Below the pieces are notes generated by a model. That model worked only from the letters and a program-made list of their open reading frames with translations. It was not told the origin of the DNA and made no database searches. The translations under genes and the position numbers were made by a program. A DNA stretch of 64,000 nucleotides, taken from Dromiciops gliroides. Lineage: Eukaryota; Chordata; Mammalia; Microbiotheria; Microbiotheriidae. Location: positions 643,905,306 through 643,969,305 of the forward strand of contig NC_057863.1 in assembly GCF_019393635.1 (NCBI RefSeq), written 5' to 3'. This document shows positions 38,312 to 50,300 of this stretch, piece after piece (position 1 is the first letter of the stretch; each line of letters opens with the position of its first letter).

Positions 38312-41300
38312 GCAGACAAAGAGACTCAACTCACTTCCCCCTTTCCTGTATTTTAGGTTCCAGGAGAAAGGGAACCTGGAAGTTCTGCTCTTCAGTATTC
38401 AGAGCAAACTTAGGGCCAGCAACCGGCGCCTCTATGTGCCCCGAGAGGGCTGCAGCATCTCTGACATCAACAAGGTTCTGAGACATGGGCAAGGCTTGGG
38501 GTGGCATTTGGTGGGACTAACAGCTGGGTGTATGAGGTGGTTGGGTGGCTGGATTTAGAAAGGCAGTGATTGGATTTTAGGTAAATGGAGAAGAAAAGTT
38601 GGGGGAGATGGAAGCTTCAGGTTGAGGGTGATGGTGATGGGAGAAGCTAGCTCATTTGGGGGATGAGTGGGAAGAGGGCAGAGGAGCCGGGGTCTGGGTG
38701 ATTAAAAAGTTGGGTTTAGAGGGTTAAAAGAATCCGGGTTTGAAGGGGATAGAGGGACAGGGTTTGGGAAGGGAAGGGAAGCTGGGTTTGAGGAAGACTG
38801 GCTCCTCAGCTCCTCAGCTCCTCAGAGAGCTGGGGTTGCAGTGATGGAGGTTGATTTGCGGGATGGAGTGGTGAGGTTTAGAGAATGGTGGGGCTGAATT
38901 TAGGCAACGCAGGGGCTGGGGCTGGCCACAGATGGGGTTGAGATCCTGCCTCACTCCCCTCAATCCCTAGGCATGGACACAACTAGAAAAGGCAGAGCAT
39001 GAGCGGGAGGTTGCTCTTCGAGGGGAGCTCATCCGGCAAGAGAAGCTAGAACTCCTGGCTCAGAGGTTTGACCACAAGGCAGCCATGAGGGAGAGCTGGC
39101 TTAGTGAGAACCAGCGCCTCGTGTCTCAGGTAATCAGGCAGGACGGGGCAGGTTTCTGGGGGGTAACCCAGAAGGGTGGGGTTGGTGGATTCCCAGCCCC
39201 CTCAACCCATGTCATCCCTCCCTCCTTCCTTATATCCTTCTCTGTGCCCAGGACAACTTTGGGTATGACTTACCAGCGGTGGAGGCAGCCATGAAGAAAC
39301 ATGAAGCTATCGAAGCTGATATCTCATCCTATGAAGAGAGGATCCAGGCCGTGGCTGACCTGGCCCAGGCGCTGGCTGCGGAGGGTTACTATGACACACG
39401 GCGGGTTGCTGCCCAGCGAGACAGTGTCCTGCGTCAGTGGGAGCTGCTGACTGGGCTCGTGGGAGCCCGGAGGACTCGGCTTGAACAGAACTTGGCCCTA
39501 CAAAAAGTCTTTCAGGAGATGGTCTACATGGTGGACTGGATGGAGGAGATGCAGGTGCTCGTGAGCTGGGGGCCAGTGGAGAACAGTCAGTCTACAGAGG
39601 CAGAGATGTAGAGAGAGGGGAGGGAGAGATGCAGAGAAAGACAGAGAGAGACACAGAGAGAAAGGGGTGGGTGGGGAAGAGAGGGAGGAGGGAGAAAGAG
39701 AATGAGAGGATGAGAGAGAATGAGAGAGAGATGGGAGGGTGGAGGAGATGGGGAGGGAGAAAGGGAAGGAGAGAGGGAAGGAGAGAGACAGAGATTAAAA
39801 ATATTTTTTTAAAAAGAGAGACATACAGGTGGGGACCAGGTTCAAGAGGTAGAAGTAGAGAGGACAAGAATTGGGGATTTAAGGAAATGGAGATGTTTCT
39901 CCTGGAGAATAAAAAGGCTTGGGGAGAGCCTCTTCACTCTCTTTAAGTGTTTGGGGTATGGGAGAGAGGTATGTCATGACTGGGGATTAAGCCTTTTTCA
40001 CTTGACCCCAAAGGACACAACTAGGATTATGGCGAATTTAGGTCTGAAGAAAGGAAGACTTCCTAACAATGAGAGCTATCCAAAAGTAGATTGGGCTGTT
40101 TTGGGAGGTAGGGAGTTCCCCAAGACCAGCAATCTTCGAGTAGAACCTGGATGAGCATTTATTGAGGGAGCTGTAGTGAGACCCTTCAGGTTGACTTGGT
40201 TCTTTCGTTAAGTACCCTTTGAGGTTCATATGACCTCTTGGTGTTTTTTGGGTTTTTTTAGTGAGGCAATTGGGGTTAAGTGACTTGCCCAGGGTCACAC
40301 AGCTAGTAAGTGTTAAGTGTCTGAGGCCAGATTTGAACTCAGGTACTCCTGACTCCAGGGCTGGTGCTCTATCCACTGCACCACCTAGCTGCCCCCCCCC
40401 CCCATATGACCTCTTGGAATCTATGCAAGACCAAGGGACAGTAAGTTAGAGAGGCAACTACAAGAAAGGTGAAAGATAACTGAGCTCATGCTCTGCCCTG
40501 TGTCCTTCCCTCTATCTCTTCCCAGGCCCAGCTTCTGTCCAAAGAGTGTGGCCAGCATCTCTTGGAGGTAGAAGACCTGCTGCAGAAACACGGGTTGTTA
40601 GAAGGGGATATCACAGCCCAGAGCGAGCGTGTGGAGGCACTCAATGCCACAGCACTGAGATTCTCCCAGTTACAGGGTACAGAGGAAAGGGATGGCTGGT
40701 AGCTTCCCCTTGGGCAGGGGAAGGCAGGAAGGTCCTCCCAAGGGTGGAATCAGAGGGACTCCCAGGGGTGGCAAGACTGCTGGGTGAGTTGGGGGTGAGG
40801 ACTAGTAGAGCCTCCTGTACTTTGAGTGAATCACAAATAAGGCGGGCAGGTAGGTAACCATTATTTGGAAGTTCTTTCACTGTGGAATACACGGCCAGGA
40901 GAGGTAGTGAGCTCCCCATTCCTGGGTAACATGGGATCATAAGATCTTCAGGGCTGGAAGGGGCCTTAGAGATGTAATTTGGTCCAATCCCCTCATTTTA
41001 CAGATGGGGAAACTGAGGCCCAGAGATGGGAAGTCACTTACCCAAGGTCACACAGCTAGTAAGTGGCAGAGCTGAGTTTTGAACCCAGGTCTTCTGACTT
41101 CAAATCCAGTTTTCTTTTCTCTGCATCACTGTCGCGGAGCAGAGGCTGGATGCCACGCCCCCTCCCCACCCCTTCACCCCATGACCATTTCAGTGTAACA
41201 AGCATTTATTAAGTGCTTACTTCAGTATGTACAAGACACTGTGATAGGACCTTGAAGAGAACCAGGAGATTCTGCAATCTCCTATTTTGAATGCTGTAAG

Positions 41301-44300
41301 CTTCTCTGATTCTCTCATTCTACAACATCCGGGGGTTGGGCGGTTAGGCCCAGGGCTCCTAGGGGCCCCGCCCGACTGCTGAGCTGGGACTAGCCCTGAC
41401 AGGGCTCTCAAGGTCCAGATGTGAGGCGCAGGGACACACGCGATGGGCTCAGCCCAAGGCCTAAATGCCCTGTCCCCCTCTGCCCACAGGTTACCAACCC
41501 TGTGACCCACAGATCATCCGAAACCGCGTGAGCCACGTGCACGGCTGCCTGACAGAGCTTCAGGACCTGGCGGGGAGGCGGCGGGCCGAGCTGGAGGCAT
41601 CCCGGACCCTGTGGACGCTGTTGCAGGAGCTGGAGGAAGCAGAGGCCTGGGCACGGGAGAAGGAGCACCTCCTGGAGAGCAGGGCTAGCAGTGGAGGTGG
41701 AGGCCCCCATGACCTCCCGAGCGCTGCCCGCCTCTTGGCGCAGCACCGGATCCTACAGGGAGAGCTAGGTGGGCGGCGGGCGCTGCTGCAGCAGGCCCTG
41801 CAGCGGGGTGAGGCGCTAACAGCTAGTGGCAGCGGCGATGCTGCAGCGCTGGGCTTGATGGAGCGGGCAGCAGGTGCCCGGCGGCGCTGGCAGCGGCTGG
41901 AGGAGGCAGCCGCACGGCGGGAGAGACGACTGCAGGAGGCACGGGCCCTCCATCAGTTTGGGACAGAGTTGGATGGGCTCTTGGCCTGGCTGAGGGATGC
42001 CTACCGACTGGCGGCCAGTGGGGACTTCGGGCACGATGAGGCATCCAGCCGTCGGCTGGCCCGGCAGCACCGGGCTCTGTCTGGGGAAGTGGAGGCACAC
42101 CGGGGCGTGGTGGCGGGCTTGCGACGGCAGCTGGCCGGGCTGGGCGGGACCGGGCGTGAAGCAGCGGCGGGTGCAGCAGCCGGTGGGGTCATGGCGCTGC
42201 AGGTCCGCGTGGTGGAAGTGGAGCAGCTGTTTGCGGAGGTGGCAGAGGTGGCGGGCCTGCGGCGCCAGTGGCTGCGGGATGCCTTGGCCGTGTACCGCAT
42301 GTTCAGTGAAGTTCATGCGTGCGAACTCTGGATTGGCGAAAAGGAGAAATGGCTGCTCGCCATGCGTGTTCCTGATGACCTGGATGAAGTGGAGGTTGTG
42401 CAACACAGGTACCGGCCCGGGTGGCGGGATCCTGGGGTGGGGGGAGAGGGAAGGACCGGGCGCAGGGCTCCCTCGGAAGGACACAGGTAACTTCCCGGCC
42501 CCCCCTCCCTCACCGCAGGTTTGAGAGTCTGGACCAGGAAATGAACAGTCTGATGGGTCGCGTGCTCGATGTGAATCACACGGTCCAGCAGCTGGTGGAA
42601 GGCGGACACCCCAGTTCCGATGAGGTGCGCTCTTGCCAAGACCACCTCAACAGCAGGTGAGCTCTTCCGGTCTGACCTCCAGCCTTCCTTCCATGTGAAC
42701 TGAATCAAACCGTAGTAGGCATTAAGTGCCTACTGTGTGCCAGGCTGTGGGCGAGGCACTAGGATACAGAGACAAAAACGAAGCGATCCGTGCTTGGCAG
42801 GAGTTTCCATTCTTCTGAGAAGAGGGTCTATTACGTTATACAGTTCCTTTCCAGTTCTGTGATTCCATGTTCTAAGCTCCCATTATAGTTCGTGGTCTTT
42901 GTTCTAAGCTCCCTTCTAGCTCTGACATTTTCTGCTTTGAGTTCTCTTTCAACTCTAACATCCTGGGTTCCAAGCTCCTGTTGACCCCTGACATTCTATG
43001 GTCTAAGTTACCTTCCAACCCTGACATTCTGTGCTCTAAGCTCCCTTGCGGTCCTTCACATTCCTTGTTCTAAGCTCTCTTCCATCCCCAATGTTCTGCA
43101 GCTCTGATATCTGTTCCAAGGTCACTTCAGTCCCCAATGACTTCTTTGTTCAGTTTCATACTAGCCCCTGACATACTTTGTTCTAAGCCCCTTTTGAGTC
43201 CTTGCTGTTCTGAATTCTAAGTTCTCTTCCAACTCTGACATTCTTTGTTCTAAGTCTCCTTTGAGCTCCTGCTGTTCTGTCTTCTAACCTTCCTTCCGTC
43301 TGACATTGTGTTCTCTGAGCAACCTCAGAGTCCTTCCTTCCAGCCCTTCTTTGTTCTAAGCTCCCTTTCAGCTAGGACATTTCTGGGTTCTGAGCTCCCT
43401 AATAGCTTGATTGTTTTATGATTCGGTGACTTAGGTGGAACAGCATTGTCGAGCTCGTGGAACATCGGAAGGAGGAGGTGAACTTGGTTCTCTCTGTCCA
43501 GAATCACCTGCTGGAGTGTTCGGAGGTGAAGAGCCAGGTTCGAGAGCGGCGGCTGGCCGTAGAGAGTGCGCCCCGGGCCGGCGGGGCCCTGCAGCGGCTC
43601 CTCAGCTCCCTGGAAGCAGCTCTCCTTGCTCTGGAGCCCAGACTTCAGGCCCTGAGAGAGGAGGGGGAGGCTCTGGTTGCCCGTTACCCAGCCCAGGCCC
43701 CTCGGCTGCAGCCAGAACTAGAAGAGCTGGACAGTGAGTGGGCAGCCCTGGGCCACGCAGCTCGGAACTGTGGCGAGGCACTGGCCACTGCCAGCCGGCT
43801 CCAGGGATTCCTGCATGACCTTGACTCCTTCCTTGACTGGCTGGTGCATGCCCAGGAGTCAGCAAGTGGTGGAGGGCAGCTGCCAGGCTGCCTGGAGGAG
43901 GCGGATAGCTTGCTGACCCAGCATGCCGCCCTAAAGGAAGAGATGGACCGGCGAGAGGAGGACTTTGGGCGGATCCAGGCAGCGGGAGATGCTCTGGCAG
44001 CAGAGGGGGCCGAGCTGGGGCCTGAGCTGGCCCTGGAGGACTGGCTGCCCCACTTGGAACTGGGCTGGCAGAAGCTGCTGAGTCTGTGGGAGGCCCGCAG
44101 AGAAGCACTGGCCCAAGCTCACGTCTACCAGCTCTTCCTCCGAGATGTGCGACAGGCCCACACTGTACTCCACAATCAGGTGGGGCCGATGCTCGTCTGC
44201 ATGTGTGTGGAAGGCTGGCACGGGGCAAGCGCTCCCTGAAATTGGGCTTTGTCTGGATAAGCTGGCGAGATTTGTGGATTATCTGGGGAGGATAATGTGG

Positions 44301-47300
44301 ATAATGGGGAGGATAATGCTAAACAGCAGGGGAGCAGTTCTTGTGGATTCCCTTGGAGGGATCTGGTAGACCATGCACTATTGGGGCAGGCAGTGTGCAT
44401 GTTGTGCTTAGCTGGGGATGTTCAGTTATCGGACTATTGGATTGATGGTCTGTGGATTATTCAGGGTCCCAGGGTTGGGTTTTCTTAGCAAAGATACTGG
44501 AGTGGTTTGCCATTTTCTTCTCCAGTGGATTAAGGCAAACAGAGGTTAAGTGACTTGTTGAGGGTCATACAGCTACTAAGCGTCTGACGCTGGATTCAAA
44601 CTCAGGTCTTCCTGATTCCAGGCCCAGGGCTCTATTCACTAAGCAACTAGCTGCCTAACTTCCTTCCTACTTGGCACGTAGTGTGCACTTAAATCTTTCC
44701 TTCCATTCTTCCTTCCTCCCTCCCTCCCTTCCTTCCTTCTTTGCTTGCTTCCTTCCTTCCTTCTTTCCTTCCTTCCTTCCTTCCTTCCATTCTTCCTTCC
44801 TTCCTCCCTCCCTCCCTTCCTTCCTTCTTTGCTTGCTTGCTTCCTTCCTTCCTTCTTCCTTTCCTCCCTCCCTCCCTTCCTGAATTCCTTCTTTCCCTCT
44901 TTCCTTTTTCCTTCCTTCTTACCTTCCCGCCTTTTTTCCATCCATCCTTCTTTCTGTTCTTCCTTCCCTCCCTCATTCCTTCCTTCCTGCATTCCTTTTT
45001 TCATTTTTTCCTTCCTTTTCTTCCTTCCCTCCCTCTTTCCTTTCTTCCCTCCATCCCTCCTTCTTTCCTTCCTTCTTTTCCCTGCTCCACCAGGAGACAG
45101 TGTTGTCAAGCCTGGAGCTACCTGGGACAGTGGAGACAGTAGTGGAGGCCATCAAGCGTCACCGGGACTTTCTGACTACCCTGGAGCTGAACCTGCAGAA
45201 GATTCAGGTGGCCGCGCAGGCTGGAGACATCCTGCGTAGGCAGGGAAATGTCTATGCTGATAAGGCCCAGGAGCATGGGGCCCAGCTACTGCAAAAGTAG
45301 GGGCTCCTGGCGCCTCACTGAACCCCAAACTCCCCTGCACACGACCCCTTGGGCTGGGGAGGGAGACCCCACTGGCACCTCCGACACCCCAGAGCTTGCC
45401 TGGGAGGGATGTTAGGGTGACACCAGGCTCCACCTCCCTGGCCTTGGCAGGACAGGCCCCAGCTCTGTCTCTCTGCCATGTCTCATGGTTCTTGTGTGTC
45501 TCGGTGCCTTGTCTTTCTGTCTCTGCCTCTTGGTTCTCTTTCTCCCCATCCCCTCTTCTTCTCTCCATCTCTGTCTCTGTCTCTTTCCCCTCCCCCTTCT
45601 GTCTGTCTCTCTTCCTCTCTCCTTCTCTGTCTCTGTCTTTCTGTCTCTGCCTCTCCCTCTCTCCCCTCTCCTCTCCCTTCCTCATCTTCCCCCATGTTAC
45701 TGTTTCTGTCTATTTTTTTCTTTACCAATCTCTTCTCCACCCTAATATCTTTCATCCTATCTCTCTGATGTCTCTTTTTCTGCCTTTGATGTCACATTTT
45801 TGTCTCTCTTGATCTCTCTCCTGTATGTGTCTCCCTCTCCTTCTGAAGTGTCCTCCTTTCTCTCTTTCCCCCTTCTCTCCCTCTTAGTCTGTCACCTTGG
45901 CTTTCTTTTTTCTGTCTCTCAGTCCTCTTCTCTCGATGACTTTTTCTCTTTCCTTCTTGTTCACTGACCCTTCCTTTTTTCCTCTGTCTCCCTCTCTCTC
46001 AGGGGGATCTTTTCTGTCTTATACTAAACGTTTCTCTCGCTTTCTCTACCTCTGATATCTTGTTTGTCTCTCTGTTTCCCCTCTGTGTTTTCCTGTCTCT
46101 GACCATGGGAGAGAAAACAAATGAGGGGTTCTTCACATGTGAGATGATGTGCCTGGAACTGCCAGCCATGCCCCCATTGGGGTTGACCTGGGCTTCAGCT
46201 GTCCCTGTCCAGGCCTAGGGGTTCACTTTGGGTCTGTGCCAAGTCAGATGGGGGAGGGGAGTGGGGATGAGCAGCCTTGGCCCCTCATGTCTTCATTGCC
46301 ATCAATGGGCTCTTGCCTCCACCTCTCTGGAGTGTCCAGAATTCCTGGTTTTGATCCCAGCCTCAGCCTCCTTCCCTCTTGCTCTGCATTCCTCCATCCA
46401 TGACCACCTTTTCCTATCTACCAGTAGGGCTCTCTCCCCCTTACCCTCTCTCTGTCTCTGTCTCTCCTGCTTCTTGTCTTTGTCTCTCCCTCAATCTTCT
46501 GTCTCTAGTCAGTCTGCCTGTCCATCTCTTTTCTTTTCTGTCTCTTCTGCTTTTCTTTCCTTTGCTTAACTCCCTAGGACTCACTCTGCCTCTCCAGCTG
46601 TTGCTTTCAGTCTCCCTCAGTCTCTCCTGCTTCTGGTCTATCTCCTGTTTGCTATGATCTCTCACTATCCCTTTCTCTGCCCATCTCTGCCTAACCATTT
46701 GGCTTTCCGGCTGTTTTGTCTTTCCTCTCCATTTCCCTCTTTGTCTTATTTCTATTCTCTCCCCCCCACCCCCATTCCTCCCTGTCTCTTCCACATCTCT
46801 TGTCGTCTCTTACATTTCTCCTGTATTGGGCTCTATCCTTTCTTGATCTCTGCCCCTCTTCTCTGTCTCTGTCTGCCTCTCCTCTCACTCTTTTCTGTCT
46901 CTTTCCTCTCTCTGTCTCTCCCTCTCTGCCTCTACCTGTCTCCCTTCTCTCTCTCTGTCTCTTTCTCTCTGTCTCTCCTCTCTCTCCATCTGCCCCCCCC
47001 CACATACTTCTCTTTTTCTATTTCTGATTCTTGGTCGCTTTCTCTTTCATTACTTTAAGTCCTCCTCTGACTCCATGGTTTGTTTCTCTCCTCTCTTTCT
47101 CTGCTCCTTCCACTTTTCTGTCTTCTTTATCTGACTCATTCTTTAGTCTTTGCACCTACTCTTGTTTCACCATCTCTACCCCTTTTGTTCCTGTCTCTGT
47201 CTCTTCCATTTCTTTCATCTCCAAAGGCAGTCCACAGTGCTTTGTCACCCAGCCCCCCTTTCCTCTCCCCTTCCTCTGCTTGCCAATCCCTGCCCAATCC

Positions 47301-50300
47301 CCTGACGGTCCCCCTGGTCCATGGGGCACCGAGCACCCCCTCCCCCGCCCCCCAGGAGCCAAGAAACTCAGCTTCGGGCCCAGGAGTGGATGCAGTGTCT
47401 CTATGATCAGCTGGAGCTGCAGCATTTCCTAAGGGACTGTCAGGAGGTAAGGAGAAGGGGAAGGAGGGGGACACACTGGCTGAGAACCTTGGCTGACTCC
47501 TTCCCTGAGGGCCCACTCACATCCTCAGTGTGAGAAAAAGGACTTGGCCAAGTTGGGATGAGAGGAAGGGGAGGGAGATCCCAAACTGCAGCTGGAAAAA
47601 TCGTTCGACTCAAGGAATTCTTTCCCCGGAGTAGTCTGCAAAAAGCCAGAAGGGGTCTGGGATTCGGGTCTCCTGAGTCTCTGTTGGAAGCTCAGCCTCA
47701 CCCCCTTCCCCACGCCTCCTCGTATTTCCTGGGGGGGTTGGGGGGGGAAGGGTAGAGAATTGACTAGAACCACCAGAAGGCGCCATCATCCCATGCTTCT
47801 TCGATGATTACTGTGAGGCGGGGCTAGGCCCTGGCAACCTTGTTTCCTAGCAACGTAGACCCCGCCTGCGCCTGTGGCAGAGGAGGCACGTGAAGGGGGG
47901 GGTTGGGAGGGATTTGGGCCGGTGAGCTGGAGCAGACTTTCCGCAGCTGGGGGGTGGGATGTGTAGGGTACACAAGTTGAGGACCGCTGTGACCTCGTGG
48001 CGGTGGGGGCATGAGCTCGGGGAGAAGCATTCCACCCCCCCACCCCCGCCCCACCTCCCCTAGCATCCCATTCCCCCCTCCTTGTGCTCAGCCCCCACCG
48101 TAGGAAAAGACTTAGATTTGAAATCAGAGGACTTTGGTTCATATTCTACCTGCGTGACCTTGGGCAACTCACTTAACCTCTTTAGGCCTCAGTGTAAAAG
48201 GAAAAGGGTGGACGAGATGAACTCGAAGGTCCCTTCCAACCCTAAAGGGATGATCCACCCTCCAGCTCCTTGTCCCCATCTCCTGCCCTTCCCCCACCTC
48301 TACCTTTTCCTAGCTCTATGACCTTGGGTAAGTCTCTTGACCTTTGTGAGCCTGTTTCCTCATCTGTAAAATGGGGTTAATCATATCTCCCAGGCTTGTA
48401 GTGAGGCTCATTAGATGACGCACATCAAACGCTTTGCAAACCTTGGGGCGCTACCTAAATGTCAGCTCTTACTGGGAGGACCCTCGTTCCTGCTTCTCAG
48501 TTATCTGATGCTTCTCCCTTCCCCATCTCCGCTTGGCTTGCTCTGCTTCCTGTCTTGGTCCCTCCATCCTCAGCCTCCTCTCCTGATCCCCTCTCTCTAT
48601 TTATTCCCAACCTCTGTCCGCGTTCTAAACCCTTCTCCTCCCGATACCTGTCCCCCTGCTACCTCTTCCCCCGCACCCTCCCCCCTTCCCCGACTGTCTC
48701 CTCGAGGACTCCTTCCACCTCTCTCCGCTGGGTCTCCCCTGTGCGCGCACCCCTAGAGACATGAAAGGTGGGGGGAAGGGGGAGACTCTAGCCAGTGCAC
48801 TTGCGGGACCGCGGTTGGGGGGTGGGGAGGGGAGGGGCGGCGCGGGCGCGCGCGCGCGCGCCGCGGTTATCTGTGCCCATTGCTGCAGTGGCCCAGGGAG
48901 CGCCGCCCGCCGCAGGTACTGCGCGCCGCCTCTGGGCTGGGGGCGCGTAGAGGAGGGGGCTGGAGCGCGCCCCCGTGATGGACGGTGGGGGTAGGGGAGG
49001 AGAGAGAGCGCGTGCGCCCCAAGAGGGCGGGAAGGGGGGTACCCCCCAGGAGAGGATGCTGTCCTTGGTGCTGAACCTGAGGGGGGGGGCAGGACTCGTG
49101 ACTGCACTGGTCCCTAGAGGAGGGGGAGGGCAGCTCTCGCTGGGATAGGCCCCTAGGGAGGGGGCAGTTTCTGATTCAATTGGCCCCCCCAGGGTGGGGG
49201 TGGGGGTCAGCTGGCTATCTGATTGGCCCCTGGGAACTATCCGTGGTTCTGAAGCTTCCCCAGGGGTGGGGAAATGCAGGGTCCTTTAATCTTGGGGACA
49301 TGTGGGGTTTATGGGGGGGGCTGTGAACTGTCTTTGGTGCGTATGACGTTCATAACTGGCCCAGACTGGGGAGAGACCTAGACCTGGCCTTGACAGTGGT
49401 GTGGTGTTTGGGGGGAGGGAAGGGGAGCTGTGACTTATTTTCCCTGAGAGTGATGAACTGGATTTGTTTCTGTGTTGTGGTTGCCTTTTGGGGGGAGGGG
49501 GTGTCTGTATGTCTTTGTCTGAGGGATGTGGCTCTGGTTAGGGGCTGTGATTGATTGGGGGGGGGTAACAGGGACTGAATCTTTCTTTCCTTTATTTTTT
49601 TTTAAGTGGAGCATTATGACTCGTTTTCCCTTGATAGTGGTGGTGGGAGAAATGGAGGAGGCTGACCTAAATTTGGCCATAGTTTGGGGGAAGACTGGCT
49701 TTTGTGTGACTGGCTTTGCCTGGAGTGGCAACCTAAGTCTGGCTGTGATTGAGGAGCAGTTTGCTTGGGGGTCCTGGAACAGGACTTAGCTTTGGGTGGG
49801 GCCTGTAACAGATTTTGCCTTGAAAGGGATGGGTTGTATGTGCTCCTATTTTTTGTGGGGTATCTCTGCTTGGAGAGGGCTTATGGCCACTTTGGCTAGG
49901 AAAGGACCTGGACTTCACTGACTTGTTTCAGTTTGGGGGGAGGGGTCGGGTGGAGACCTAGATCTCTTTTTGCTCTAGGTTTTTTGGAGAGAGGACTCGA
50001 ACTGATTTTACCCAGGTGGGAGGTCTGGATCTGAGAGCTTTTTAACTGGCTTTGATCCTAGGGCATTTGGGGGAGAGCAGCTGACTGATACCAAATTTGC
50101 CTAGAGACTTGGGTGCTTTCTTGTTGGTGGGGTGGCCTTGGTTGCAGGATGTGAGGGAATGTGTATGCAGGCAGGGCTGGGGGGGGTGCTGGAGTTGGTT
50201 TGTTCCTGGAAGGGCAGTCTTCTGTCAGCTGCCTCCTTCAGGGTTAGTAAGAATGGAGGTGCCTTTACCACTACCGTCCCCCTCTGGGGAAGGAGGAGAT

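Noticed and set aside
44639-45239. Long Lys/Glu/Arg (minus) and Ser/Phe/Leu (plus) frames
   Set aside because: Translation of the (TTCC)n array.
45396-47432. Many Ser/Leu/Phe or Arg/Glu frames in intron 17
   Set aside because: Low-complexity translation of the CT-rich intron; only exon 18 at its end is real.
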